Assembly: GCF_003387475.1 (NCBI RefSeq)
Contig: NZ_QUNO01000008.1
Location: 124,001-188,000, forward strand
Length of the DNA stretch: 64,000 bases
Origin: Kutzneria buriramensis
GTDB taxonomy: Bacteria > Actinomycetota > Actinomycetes > Mycobacteriales > Pseudonocardiaceae
Direction of reading: 5' to 3'
The position numbers were made by a program, and so were the translations under genes. Shown piece by piece: positions 33,967-43,095 of this stretch. The notes under the pieces are model-generated. The model did no database searches and was not told the DNA's origin. It was given only the letters and a program-made list of their open reading frames with translations. How positions within the stretch are numbered: position 1 is the stretch's first letter; the number at the start of each line of letters is the position of its first letter.

Positions 33967-35120
33967 GTTTCGTGGAGAGCGAGGAGCGGCAGGCGCTGCG
34001 CAAGGCCGCGTTCGACTTCGGGTCGAAGTACGGCTGGGAGTACTTCACCGCCAAGGCGCGGGCCGGCGAGAAGACCACCGAGCTGTGGTCCGAGGCCGGC
34101 AAGCTCGGCTACCTCGGCGTCGCCGTGCCGGAGGAGTTCGGCGGCGGTGGCGGCGGCATCGGCGACCTCGCGGCCGTCTGCGAGGAACTGGCCGCGGCCG
34201 GCAGCCCGCTGCTGATGATGGTCGTGTCGCCGGCCATCTGCGCCACGATCATCGCCCGCTTCGGCACCGACGAGCAGAAGCGGCGCTGGCTGCCCGGTTT
34301 CGCCGACGGCACCACCAAGATGGCGTTCGCGATCACCGAGCCCGACGCCGGCTCCAACTCGCACAAGCTGGCCACCTCCATTCGCCGCGAGGGCGACGAG
34401 TGGGTCCTCAACGGCCGCAAAACCTACATCTCCGGCGTCGACGAGGCGGACGCCGTGCTGGTCGTCGCCCGGCACGTGGACTCCAAGGGCCAGCGGCTGC
34501 TGCCGTCGCTGATGATCGTGCCGACCGACGCCGCCGGCTTCGAGTTCCAGCCCATCGAGATGGACATCGTGTCCCCGGAGAAGCAGTTCACGCTGTTCTT
34601 CGACGAGGTCCACCTGCCGGCCGACGCCCTGGTCGGCGCGCCCGACGCCGGCATCGGGCAGCTGTTCGCCGGCCTCAACCCCGAGCGCATCATGGCCGCC
34701 TCGTTCTCCACCGGCGTCGCCCGCAACGCGCTGCGCCGGGCCACCGAGTACGTCAAGACGCGCAAGGTGTGGGACGCCCCTATCGGCGCCCACCAGGGCC
34801 TCTCCCACCCGCTGGCGCAGTGCGCGATCCAGGTGGAGCTGGCCCGGCTGATGACGCAGAAGGCGGCCGCGCTGTACGACAGCGGCGACGACAAGGGCGC
34901 CGGCGAGGCCGCCAACATGGCCAAGTACGCCGCCGCCGAGGCCGCCACCACGACCGTCGACCAGGCGATCCAGTCGCACGGCGGCAACGGCCTCGCCACC
35001 GAGTACGGCCTCGGGGCGCTGCTCGGCGCGAGCCGGCTGGGGCGCATCGCCCCGGTGAGCCGGGAGATGATCCTGAACTACGTGGCGCAGCACACCTTGG
35101 GCCTCCCCAAGTCGTATTGA
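33963..35120 (+). CDS. Acyl-CoA dehydrogenase
   Basis: A 385-residue flavoenzyme distinct from the one at 29310. Motifs: LGYLGVAVPEEFGGGGGGIGDLAAVCEEL, MAFAITEPDAGSNSHKLATSI, TYISGVDEADAVLVVARH, and QAIQSHGGNGLATEYGLG near the C-terminus. A second dehydrogenase in one operon suggests two oxidation steps or two chain-length classes. It ends the TetR operon; large repeats follow. Confidence 0.92.
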   Translation: MSFVESEERQALRKAAFDFGSKYGWEYFTAKARAGEKTTELWSEAGKLGYLGVAVPEEFGGGGGGIGDLAAVCEELAAAGSPLLMMVVSPAICATIIARFGTDEQKRRWLPGFADGTTKMAFAITEPDAGSNSHKLATSIRREGDEWVLNGRKTYISGVDEADAVLVVARHVDSKGQRLLPSLMIVPTDAAGFEFQPIEMDIVSPEKQFTLFFDEVHLPADALVGAPDAGIGQLFAGLNPERIMAASFSTGVARNALRRATEYVKTRKVWDAPIGAHQGLSHPLAQCAIQVELARLMTQKAAALYDSGDDKGAGEAANMAKYAAAEAATTTVDQAIQSHGGNGLATEYGLGALLGASRLGRIAPVSREMILNYVAQHTLGLPKSY

Positions 35121-35121
35121 T

Positions 35122-35310
35122 GGCGCCGCCTCCGGCGTCGCGGCTCGGCGTATTAGTGGCGCCGCCTTCGGCGTCGCGGCTCGGCCCCTCGGACCCGCTG
35201 CCTTCGCTTGCTGGATTTCGATCGCCCGCGTCGGGTTTCGACGTGGTGCGTCGGGTGGCGGGCGATCGAAATCCAGCAACCGCTCCAGGCAGCGGCGGGG
35301 CCGAGCGACT
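35122..35310. repeat. Direct repeat plus large inverted repeat after the carboxylase operon
   Basis: GGCGCCGCCTCCGGCGTCGC and a near-identical copy follow each other 36 bases apart (35122 and 35158). Next, 22-base perfect arms (35208-35229 and 35258-35279) enclose a 28-base loop, with further imperfect pairing outward (GCTCGGCCCC against GGGGCCGAGC), giving a stem of about 130 bases. It probably ends transcription of the operon. The rest of the 317-base gap up to 35437 shows only the RBS region of the next gene. Confidence 0.75.
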
Positions 35311-35437
35311 CGTGCGAACCGGCAGCGTAGCCGCGCGGGCAGGAAAGCATCCCCTGCCTAATCGTCCACCTCGGGAATCCATCCCGCGCCGCCGCGGTTA
35401 CGTACGACAAGGGTCGTACAAGGCGGGAGGGTGGGTC

Positions 35438-36094
35438 ATGGGCACGACGGCGCAGCTGGGTACGGGGTGGCGGCTCGGCGAACTGGCCGCACGGCCGGGG
35501 ACAGCCACCCGCGAGCGGCTGGCGGCGGGCACGCACGAGTTCGGTGACGGACTCGCGCACGTGCCCGCCGACCTGCCGGACGGGCCGGTGCCGCTGGTGG
35601 TGCTGCTGCACGGCGCGGGCTCGACGCCGGAGCGGGCGCTCAAGGTCATGCGGGACCGGAACGCGCTGGTCTACGCGCCGAAGTCGCTGGCCCGCAGCTG
35701 GGACGCGATCCACGGCAACTTCGGGCCGGACGTGGAGTCGCTGGACCGGACGCTGGCCGACCTGTTCGAGCACTTCGAGATCAAGACGGCCGCGATCGCG
35801 GGCTTCTCCGACGGCGGCTCGTACGCGCTGTCGCTCGGCCTGGTCAACGGCACGCTGTTCGAGGACGTCATCGCCTTCTCACCGGGATTCGTGGCGCCGG
35901 GCGCCCGCGCCGGCCGGCCGAACGTGTTCGTCTCGCACGGCCGGGACGACGGAGTGCTGCCGATCGAGGCCACCAGCCGCCGGATCGTGCCGGCGCTGCG
36001 GATCGTCGGCTACCGCGTCGACTACCGTGAGTTCTCCGGCGGCCACGAGGTGCCCGCCAGCGTCGCCGACGCCGCCTTCCGGCACATTCTCTGA
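35438..36094 (+). CDS. Alpha/beta-hydrolase (phospholipase/carboxylesterase type)
   Basis: A 218-residue soluble esterase: PLVVLLHGAGSTPERAL (oxyanion), IAGFSDGGSYALSLGLV (nucleophile Ser in GFSDGG), HGRDDGVLP (acid) and GGHEVPASV (His). The size and order fit the small 'phospholipase/carboxylesterase' group (LYPLA-like). GGGAGGGTGGG precedes the ATG. There is no signal peptide. Substrate unknown; it stands alone between a repeat region and the sigma-fusion gene. Confidence 0.88.
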   Translation: MGTTAQLGTGWRLGELAARPGTATRERLAAGTHEFGDGLAHVPADLPDGPVPLVVLLHGAGSTPERALKVMRDRNALVYAPKSLARSWDAIHGNFGPDVESLDRTLADLFEHFEIKTAAIAGFSDGGSYALSLGLVNGTLFEDVIAFSPGFVAPGARAGRPNVFVSHGRDDGVLPIEATSRRIVPALRIVGYRVDYREFSGGHEVPASVADAAFRHIL

Positions 36095-36206
36095 GCTCGA
36101 AAAACGGTTATCCGCTGGTCATGCGGCCAGTGGAGTTGAACACATGGATCACCTCCCGGCGTAGTGCGAGCATGCGGTCTGATTCCGTCTCGCGGCCGGG
36201 AGTGCG

Positions 36207-37952
36207 ATGAGCGACGAATGGGACCTGGTCATCGCCGCGCGCAAGGGGCGCGCGGATGCCCTCGACGAGCTGGTGGCGACCTATCTGCCGCTGGTCTACA
36301 ACATCGTCGGCCGGGCCATGGTCGGCCACCCGGACGTGGACGACGTCGTGCAGGACACGATGCTGGCGGTCCTGGACGGCCTGCCGGAGCTGCGCGACCC
36401 GGCGAACTTCCGGTCCTGGCTGGTGGTCACGGCCCTGCGCGAGGTCCGCAAGCGGCACGGCAGCGGCGAGGGTTTCCCGCCGGTGGACGACATCGCCGAC
36501 CCGGGCGCGGACTTCGCCGACCTGACGATCGACCGGCTGCACCTGGTCGACCAGCGCAAGGATCTCGCGGATGCGACGCGCTGGCTGGAGGAGGACGAGC
36601 GCGAGCTGCTGTCGCTGTGGTGGCTGGAGGCGGCGGGCCGGCTGACCCGGGCGGAGGTCGCCGCCGGCCTGGGGCTGACGCCGCAGCACACGGCCGTCCG
36701 CGTGCAGCGGATGAAGGCCAAGCTGGACGCCGCCCGCCTGGTGGTTCGGGCGCTGCGGCAGCGGTGCCCGGATCTGGCGCAGCTGGCCGGCGACTGGGAC
36801 CGCCGGCCGAGTCCGTTGTGGCGCAAGCGAATGGTCCGGCACATACGCGACTGCCGGTTCTGCCTACGTGACGACCTGATGCCGGCCGAGCGCCTGCTGC
36901 TCGGCATTCCGCTGGTCCCGATCCCGCCGAGCTTCGGCACGCTGCCGCCGGCCGCGCCGGCGATGCTGCGGAAAAGGTGGTGGCAGCACGCCGCGACGAA
37001 GCCGTTGGTGGCGGCTGCCGCGGTGGCGGCGGTCGTGGCGGCGGTCCTGATCCCCAAGCACGCCGAGCCGGAACCGGTCGCCGTGGCCGCGCCGATCACC
37101 ACCGTCACGTCAACGGTGACGTCCAAGACGACCACCACCGTCGCGCCGACAACCACGACCACGACTTCCGCCAAGCCGGCGGAGACGACCAAAGCGGTGC
37201 CGCAGCAGCAGAAGCCGGCGCAGACGTCCGGCCGCAAGGGCGTCAGCACCTGGGCTTTCGACGGCGCCACCGCGTCATTGAAGGACGTCGGCGCGACCTG
37301 GTTCTACAACTGGGATTCCAACAACAACACCATTCCCGCCCCGGCCGGCGTCGAGTACGTGCCGATGATCTGGGGCGCGAAGTCCGTCACCGCGACCACA
37401 TTGGCGCAGGTCAAGGGCCAGGGCAGCGTGCTGCTGGGCTTCAACGAGCCGGACATGGCCCAGCAGTCGAACATGACGCCGGCGCAGGCGTTGGACCTCT
37501 GGCCGCAGCTCCAGGCGACGGGGATGCGCCTGGGCAGCCCGGCCGTCGCCTACGGCGGCGACACCGCCGGCGGCTGGCTCGACCAGTTCATGACCGGCGC
37601 GACCGGTCGCGGCTACCGGGTCGACTTCATCACGCTGCACTGGTACGGCAACGACTTCAGCGCCGCCGCCGTCGGCCAGCTGCGCAGCTACATCCAGGCC
37701 GTCTACAACCGGTACCACAAACCCGTCTGGCTCACCGAGTTCGCGTTGATCAACTTCGGCGGCGCGCCGAAGTTCCCGACCCAGGCCCAGCAGTCGGCCT
37801 TCGTCACGAACGCGGCGGCCATGCTGGACTCGCTGCCGTACCTGGAGCGGTACGCCTGGTTCGCGCTGCCCTCGCAGGGGGACGACACCGGTCTCTACCA
37901 GGCCGGCGGCGTCCCCACTCAGATCGGCCAGGCCTACCGGTCAGCCCAGTGA
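36207..37952 (+). CDS. Sigma factor fused to anti-sigma zinc motif, membrane helix and glycosyl hydrolase
   Basis: A 581-residue multidomain protein. Sigma region 2 spans about 5-90 (HPDVDDVVQDTMLAVLDGL, FRSWLVVTALREVRKRHG) and region 4 about 120-185 (ELLSLWWLEAAGRLTRAEVAAGLGLTPQHTAVRVQRMKAKL). Then comes HIRDCRFC (212-219), the HxxxCxxC zinc motif of anti-sigma factors, one membrane helix (about 265-283), a Thr-rich outer linker (298-332), and a glycosyl-hydrolase catalytic core (345-581, GH128/Asl1-like) with Glu414 in GFNEPD and Glu511 in WLTEFA as likely catalytic acids. One chain could thus sense or cut a glucan outside and control transcription inside. The ATG at 36207 follows GGGAG. 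A coding-frame error is unlikely, as the frame is continuous. Confidence 0.88.
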   Translation: MSDEWDLVIAARKGRADALDELVATYLPLVYNIVGRAMVGHPDVDDVVQDTMLAVLDGLPELRDPANFRSWLVVTALREVRKRHGSGEGFPPVDDIADPGADFADLTIDRLHLVDQRKDLADATRWLEEDERELLSLWWLEAAGRLTRAEVAAGLGLTPQHTAVRVQRMKAKLDAARLVVRALRQRCPDLAQLAGDWDRRPSPLWRKRMVRHIRDCRFCLRDDLMPAERLLLGIPLVPIPPSFGTLPPAAPAMLRKRWWQHAATKPLVAAAAVAAVVAAVLIPKHAEPEPVAVAAPITTVTSTVTSKTTTTVAPTTTTTTSAKPAETTKAVPQQQKPAQTSGRKGVSTWAFDGATASLKDVGATWFYNWDSNNNTIPAPAGVEYVPMIWGAKSVTATTLAQVKGQGSVLLGFNEPDMAQQSNMTPAQALDLWPQLQATGMRLGSPAVAYGGDTAGGWLDQFMTGATGRGYRVDFITLHWYGNDFSAAAVGQLRSYIQAVYNRYHKPVWLTEFALINFGGAPKFPTQAQQSAFVTNAAAMLDSLPYLERYAWFALPSQGDDTGLYQAGGVPTQIGQAYRSAQ

Positions 37953-38453
37953 TTCGGCGATGAGCCGCTCGAAGTGCGGGAACCGCTCCCGCGCCAGCGC
38001 GATCACCTCGGCCGCCGACTTCCGCGCCTGCGGTGCGTGGCGCTCGGCGATGGCGGTCAGCTCCGCGTTGGGCCGCGACGGCCGGTCCGGCTCCGCGACC
38101 GCCTCGTACGGGCCGGAGCCGTCGGCGAGCAGCCAGAGGAAGTCGCCCAGGTCGCTGGCGATCACCCCGTGGTCGCCCTCGGAACCCATGAACACCACCG
38201 GCTGCGCGGTGAGCGGCTCGTCCTCGGCCGCCAGCCACAGGATCGCGTAGCCGCCGCTGCCGTCCTGCCCGAACACCCGGAAGTCGTTGGGATCCAGCAG
38301 GTCCGTGCCGGTCCAGAGGGGAATCCAGAACGCGTTCTCCTCGACCGGCATGAACTGCTGGTAGGGCTCGAAGTCGACGTCGTCGTCGCTGTCGTACGGG
38401 AACTCGACCCGGCTGACCTCGGCCAGCGCGGTCGGTAACGGCTCCTCGCTCAT
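37941..38453 (-). CDS. SMI1/KNR4-like protein
   Basis: A 170-residue acidic protein. FRVFGQDGSGGYAILWLAAEDEPLTAQPVVFMGSEGDHGVIASDLGDFLWLLADG is typical of the SUKH/SMI1-KNR4 superfamily, often immunity proteins but also housekeeping. No toxin is adjacent, so the role is open. It overlaps the 3' end of the convergent sigma-fusion gene by 12 bases. Confidence 0.7.
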   Translation of the reverse strand: MSEEPLPTALAEVSRVEFPYDSDDDVDFEPYQQFMPVEENAFWIPLWTGTDLLDPNDFRVFGQDGSGGYAILWLAAEDEPLTAQPVVFMGSEGDHGVIASDLGDFLWLLADGSGPYEAVAEPDRPSRPNAELTAIAERHAPQARKSAAEVIALARERFPHFERLIAESLG

Positions 38454-38530
38454 CAGGGCACCCTAAAGGGCGCTCCCGCCGCCCCGAATTCGGCCTAGGC
38501 TGGCCTGCACTGGGCGGATTGGGGAGAGTC

Positions 38531-39754
38531 TTGCGGCACATCGTGATCGTCGGGGCCGGGCAGGCCGGCCTGCTGCTGGCGCTGGGACTGCTGGGCGAGG
38601 GCTACCGGGTGACGGTGGTGTCGGAGCGGACCGCCGAGCAGATCCGGGACGGGCGGATCCTGTCCAGCCAATGCGTTTTCGAGCCGGCGCTGCGGCACGA
38701 GCGGGCGCTCGGGCTCAACCACTGGGAGGACGAGGTGCCGCCGGTGGTCGGCATCGGCTTCGGCGCCGGCCTGCCCGGCGACGCCGAGCCGTTCATCTCC
38801 TGGGTGTCGCCGTTGGACGATCCCGCGCAGTCCGTCGACCAGCGGCTCAAGATGTCCTTCTGGCTGACGGAATTCGTCGCGCGCGGCGGTGACCTGCGGA
38901 TCGCCCGGGCCACGCCGGAGGACCTCGCCGGCTACGCCCGCACGGCCGACCTGGTGCTCGTCGCCGCCGGGCGCGGGCCGCAGTTCGACAGCACCTTCCC
39001 GCGTGACGACTCGCGCTCGCCGTACCGGGAGCCGCAGCGCGCGATCACCGCGCACTACGTGACCCAGCCGAACGACTTCTACCAGGGCGTCTCGTTCGGG
39101 CTGGCGCCGGAGATCGGCGAGTTCTTCGCGTTGCCGCTGCTCACCGCGACCGGGATCAAGCTGAGCATCTACTTCTCGGCGATCCCGGGCGGTCCGATGG
39201 ACGTCTTCGACGGCGTCACCGACGCCGACCAGCACCTCAAGCTGTGCCAGGACCAGCTGCGCGCCTTCTTCCCGTGGCTGACCGGGCTGGCCGAGGACGC
39301 GGAGACCGACGGCCCGCAGGACTTCCTGGCCGGCCGGATCACGCCGATCGTCCGGCACGCCGTCGGCACGCTGCCGACCGGCGAGCGCGTGCTGGCCATG
39401 GGCGACACCGCGGTCACCAACGACCCGATCGGCGGGCAGGGCGCGAACAACGCCGTGCACTGCGCCCGCGCCTACCAGGAGGCGATTCTCGAGCACGGCG
39501 ACCTCCCGTACGACGCGGAGTTCATGGCGGCGTGTTTCGAGCGGTACTGGGACTACGCCCGGCACTCCACCCGGTTCAACAACGACCTGCTCGCGCCGCC
39601 GCCTCCGCACGTGATGGAGACCCTGGAGGCGGCGCAGGAGAATCCGCGGGTCGCGCACCGGTTCGCGCAGTTGTTCAACGATCCCACCGACTACGAGCCC
39701 TGGCTCATCGATCCGGAGACGGCACGGGCATACCTCAGGGAGGTATCCTCTTGA
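38531..39754 (+). CDS. StyA-like FAD-dependent monooxygenase
   Basis: A 407-residue flavoprotein starting at TTG 38531 behind GGGGAGAG (TTG 38519 is an alternative). The FAD fold begins RHIVIVGAGQAGLLLALGLL; LVLVAAGRGPQFD and LAMGDTAVTNDPIGGQGANNAVHCA are the second and third FAD motifs. The overall sequence fits the styrene/indole monooxygenase oxygenase component (StyA family), which needs a separate flavin reductase; none is nearby. Substrate unknown. Confidence 0.85.
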   Translation: MRHIVIVGAGQAGLLLALGLLGEGYRVTVVSERTAEQIRDGRILSSQCVFEPALRHERALGLNHWEDEVPPVVGIGFGAGLPGDAEPFISWVSPLDDPAQSVDQRLKMSFWLTEFVARGGDLRIARATPEDLAGYARTADLVLVAAGRGPQFDSTFPRDDSRSPYREPQRAITAHYVTQPNDFYQGVSFGLAPEIGEFFALPLLTATGIKLSIYFSAIPGGPMDVFDGVTDADQHLKLCQDQLRAFFPWLTGLAEDAETDGPQDFLAGRITPIVRHAVGTLPTGERVLAMGDTAVTNDPIGGQGANNAVHCARAYQEAILEHGDLPYDAEFMAACFERYWDYARHSTRFNNDLLAPPPPHVMETLEAAQENPRVAHRFAQLFNDPTDYEPWLIDPETARAYLREVSS

Positions 39755-39902
39755 TCCGCGCGGACAGTTGGTTCGGATCTGGTTGCGCACGCAGGTGACA
39801 AGTCCTCGATTACCGGGATGAACTGACTCACAGCGCCCCCGCCGACCGGCCCGGAAGTGGCTACGGTCCAGGCAATTCCGGCGTTGCGAGAGAGGAATTC
39901 CC

Positions 39903-40547
39903 ATGGGTCGTCACAGTCTGGTCCGGCCGTCGGCGCTGTCCGTCGCGGTCGGCGGCGGCGTGGTCGCGGCCGTCATGCTCCTGCCACTGGTCGGCACGGC
40001 GACGGCGAGCGCCGCCGAGCCGACCGACTTCACCGACGCCGGCATCACCGCCGGCGAGCAGCTGGGCTCCGGCATCGGCGGCTTCGCCGGCGGCACCGTC
40101 GGCGCGGTCGCGGACGGCATCTTCGGCGTGAAGGACGGCTCCGGGCAGAAGGCCGGCGAGCAGTTCGGCCAGCAGACCGGGTCCGTGCTGGGCTCCACCG
40201 CCGGCGGCGGCCTGGGCGGCGCGGTGGACGGCGGCATCGGTGGCGTCACCGGCACCGCGACCGGCACGGCCAAGCCCGGCAGCGACATCGGCAAGGCCGT
40301 CGGCGGCGCGGTCGGCGGGGCCGCGGGCGGTGCGATCGGCGGCGCCATCGGTGGCGCGATCGCCCCGCCGGCCGCCCCGATCGGCACGGCCATCGGCACC
40401 GCGGTCGGCACGGCCGGCGGGCAGCTCGCCGGCGCGGCCGTCGGTGGCGCGGCGGGCGGCGCCTTCGACGGCGCCGTCAAGGGTTACGAGGACGCGACCG
40501 GCCAGCTGCCGCCGTTCCTGCCCGGCCAGCTGACGCCGTTGACCTGA
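39903..40547 (+). CDS. Secreted glycine/alanine-rich protein with glycine zippers
   Basis: A 214-residue exported protein: signal peptide (ALSVAVGGGVVAAVMLLPLVGTATASAAE), then long glycine-zipper tracts such as GGAAGGAIGGAIGGAIAPP. Such repeats pack into membranes or form aggregates in surface proteins. No enzyme motif. The ATG follows GAGAGGA. Its stop is one base from that of the convergent gene. Confidence 0.75.
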   Translation: MGRHSLVRPSALSVAVGGGVVAAVMLLPLVGTATASAAEPTDFTDAGITAGEQLGSGIGGFAGGTVGAVADGIFGVKDGSGQKAGEQFGQQTGSVLGSTAGGGLGGAVDGGIGGVTGTATGTAKPGSDIGKAVGGAVGGAAGGAIGGAIGGAIAPPAAPIGTAIGTAVGTAGGQLAGAAVGGAAGGAFDGAVKGYEDATGQLPPFLPGQLTPLT

Positions 40548-40548
40548 G

Positions 40549-41220
40549 TCAGGCCGGCAGGCCGAGCGTGGGCGGCTCGTCGCCCCGGCGGATCTCGTCC
40601 CGCAGGAAGCCGGAGAACCGGCCCGTTCCCTGCGTCGAGAAGGACGTGCTGCTGAGCACGCCCGCCGCCGGGGCGACGTAGTCGGCGAGGTAGTCGTGAT
40701 CGGAGACCAGCGGCACGCGGTTGTCCAGCGACAGCACGGTGGTCGTCGTGTCCAGCAGCTGCGCGTAGGTCACCCGGCGCAACCCGCCGCGCACCCGGAA
40801 CCGGCCGTTGTCCGAGGCGAGAGCCCGGGTCGGCACCTCCAGCAGCGCCGCTGCGTTCCGTTGCAGCCCCCAGTACGCCGACCCGGCCGCCCGGCGCAGC
40901 GCGATCCCGCACGGCAGGCCGACGTTGTGCAGCGCCTGGCCCGAGCTGAACCGTACCGTCGCCTCGTCCAGGCGCAGCTCCTCGGCGATCATCCGGCTGG
41001 CCGCCGCCTGCGCCACCACGTCGAAGGCGATGTCCCTGCTGTACAAGAGAATCTCACCCGGACGAAGGATCAGCCAGGCGTCCGGCGCCGGTTGTGGGGC
41101 GGCGTCGCGCTGGAAGGTGAAACCGACCGCGAGGGAGCCCGTGTGCTTGGCCCGGCCGAGTCTGGGCCGGCGGCCGTTCGGGGCCAGCGCGGCGCGGCAG
41201 GCATTGGTGCTGGATTCCAT
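40549..41220 (-). CDS. Hypothetical protein
   Basis: A 223-residue soluble protein from ATG 41220 (an upstream ATG at 41328 keeps the frame open but lacks support). It has short motifs SLAVGFTFQRDAAPQPAPDAWLILRPGEILLYSRD and SLDNRVPLVSDHDYLADYVAPAAG. No family is recognised. Arg-rich and basic near the start. It sits between a secreted protein and a divergent lipoprotein. Confidence 0.55.
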   Translation of the reverse strand: MESSTNACRAALAPNGRRPRLGRAKHTGSLAVGFTFQRDAAPQPAPDAWLILRPGEILLYSRDIAFDVVAQAAASRMIAEELRLDEATVRFSSGQALHNVGLPCGIALRRAAGSAYWGLQRNAAALLEVPTRALASDNGRFRVRGGLRRVTYAQLLDTTTTVLSLDNRVPLVSDHDYLADYVAPAAGVLSSTSFSTQGTGRFSGFLRDEIRRGDEPPTLGLPA

Positions 41221-41430
41221 GGTGGGGCCTCGCAGAATGAACACACCGATCGTTTCGCCGCCGAAACTACCCGCCGCACGCTGGCCGTTCGCCAGTTCTG
41301 ACCCTAGGGTCGACGTTTCCTGCCCCATTGGCGATTCACGTATCCGGCGGGAATTTCCGGCCTCCTGTCTCGGTTGAGCACCACTTGCCCGCTGTTCGGT
41401 CGGATCGTGGCCTGTTCTACGCTGGAGGTC

Positions 41431-41901
41431 GTGGTCAACCTGCGTGTGCTGCTCGTGCCCGTCGTGCTCCTCGCCGTCGCGGGGTGTTCCCACGAGGCCG
41501 GCCCGAGCGGGCCGCCGGTCGCGAAGTTCGGGCCCCGCGTCCAGGACCTCACCGTGAAGGTCTCCGCGTTGCAGGCCGACCAGTGCCAGACCGTGAGCCC
41601 GGCGACGGTGTATCCGGAATGCGAGCGGTACACCACCGAGGTCGCCAACTTCGGCAACAGCGTCACCTCGGAGACCGCCGGCGCCAAGCAGACCGACGCC
41701 ATCAAGGCCACCGTGGACAAGATGCAGGCCGCCGTCGCCGACTACGAGAAGCGGCAGTGCGGAGTCGGCACCCAGAATCCCGGCGTGAACAACGCTAACC
41801 CGGCCACCAACGGCCCCAACGCGGGCCCGTGCGCCGCGGCGCTCACCACCATCCGCGAGCAGGTCGACGCGGTCGGCAAACTGCTCAGCCAGATCAGTTG
41901 A
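41431..41901 (+). CDS. Lipoprotein of unknown function
   Basis: A 156-residue protein from GTG 41431 with GGAGG five bases upstream. The signal VVNLRVLLVPVVLLAVAGC has a lipobox AVAGC. The mature part has two pairs of cysteines and a helical coiled region (TVKVSALQADQCQTVSPATVY...TVDKMQAAVADYEKRQC), ending in a helix. No family recognised. It precedes the LanC-like gene on the same strand by 161 bases. Confidence 0.7.
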   Translation: MVNLRVLLVPVVLLAVAGCSHEAGPSGPPVAKFGPRVQDLTVKVSALQADQCQTVSPATVYPECERYTTEVANFGNSVTSETAGAKQTDAIKATVDKMQAAVADYEKRQCGVGTQNPGVNNANPATNGPNAGPCAAALTTIREQVDAVGKLLSQIS

Positions 41902-42062
41902 CCCGATGAAACAAGAATGATTTTCACGGTTCTGCCGGCGGGTGTTCGATGGGGCAGCCGTCCCGGGACAATGGGCTCCGGACCTTCGGCCGGACGATCA
42001 CCGGATGCAATTGTGGACGGGTCGTGGGCTTTTCGCGTGCCGGGGAGGGGGGAGCGCCGGTG

Positions 42063-43088
42063 ATGTCGACCGGGTCGGTGGCTGCGGGCGCGGTGCACCC
42101 GGAGGGCGTGCCCGGCGACCGGCTGCTCGACGACGGCATCGGCCAGCTGCTGCACCGGATGAATCCCCGCCGCCACAGCGCCTCGGCGCTGGGCGCGCTG
42201 GTGGCGGCGCTGCCCCGTGACGGCCGGCTGCCGGCGGCGGTGCGCACGGCGGCCAAGCACACGGCGAAGCGGTGCGAACGCGAGTCCATGGTGCTGCCGG
42301 GGCTCCACTTCGGTCAGTCGGGGGCGGTGTGGGCGCTGCTGGACGCGGCCCACGCGCTCGCGGACCCCAAGCTGATGGTGCGGGCGGCCAAGCTGGCCGG
42401 CGAGATTCCGGTGCTGAGCACGAACCCGGACGTCTGCGACGGCTCGGCCGGCGCCGGCCTGACGCTGCTGCACGCCTGGCGCGTCACCGGCGCCGACGAG
42501 TTCCTCGCGAAGGCCGCGGAATGCGCCCGCCACCAGGAGATCGACCGCGGCAAGTACGGCTTCGGCCACGGCATCGCCGGCATCGCGGCGTTCCTGCTGG
42601 ACCACGCGCTGGTGACCGACGACCGGCACGCGCACCTCAAGGCGATGCGCGTCGCGGACGAGCTGTGCGACGCGGCGATGTGGGACCGGACGGCGGCGCG
42701 CTGGCCGGCGGGGCCGGGGGAGAGCATCCCGCTCGGCGGCTGGTGCGGCGACGCGGCCGGCGTCGGCAGCTTCCTGGTCCGGGCCTGGCTGGCCACCGGC
42801 GACGAGCGCTACCGCAAGGTCGCGGACGCCGCGGCGGCGGCGGTGCGGGCCGATCAGTGGACGATGGCCACCGCCTCCTGCCACGGCGTGGTGGAGAACG
42901 TGGAGTTTCTTCTCGACATGGCCGAAGCCACCGGCGACGACCGGCACCGCGAGTGGGCACTCAAGACGGTGAGCCGGCTGGCCTGGCCGGACGACACGGG
43001 CCTGCCGGTGCTGGTGGCCGCGCTGGTGCGACTGGTGCTGCCGGGCCGCGAGCGGCTGTGGATGCCGCCGCTGCGCCCGGCAGCGTGA
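42063..43088 (+). CDS. Orphan LanC-like cyclase-domain protein
   Basis: A 341-residue protein resembling the LanC cyclase domain of class III/IV lanthipeptide synthetases: PGLHFGQSGAVWALLDAAHALAD, NPDVCDGSAGAGLTLLHAWRVTG, KYGFGHGIAGIAAFLLDHAL, with the zinc ligands Cys in GGWCGDAAGVG and Cys-His in ASCHGVVEN. The lyase and kinase domains of LanKC/LanL are absent, and no precursor-like small gene, transporter or protease is adjacent. The ATG at 42063 follows GGGAG. It could be a cut-down synthetase or a LanC-like protein with another role. Confidence 0.8.
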   Translation: MSTGSVAAGAVHPEGVPGDRLLDDGIGQLLHRMNPRRHSASALGALVAALPRDGRLPAAVRTAAKHTAKRCERESMVLPGLHFGQSGAVWALLDAAHALADPKLMVRAAKLAGEIPVLSTNPDVCDGSAGAGLTLLHAWRVTGADEFLAKAAECARHQEIDRGKYGFGHGIAGIAAFLLDHALVTDDRHAHLKAMRVADELCDAAMWDRTAARWPAGPGESIPLGGWCGDAAGVGSFLVRAWLATGDERYRKVADAAAAAVRADQWTMATASCHGVVENVEFLLDMAEATGDDRHREWALKTVSRLAWPDDTGLPVLVAALVRLVLPGRERLWMPPLRPAA

Positions 43089-43095
43089 ACGTCCG

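Noticed and set aside
38519-38530. TTG at 38519 as the StyA-like start
   Set aside because: It lies before the GGGGAGAG ribosome site; TTG 38531 is correctly spaced.
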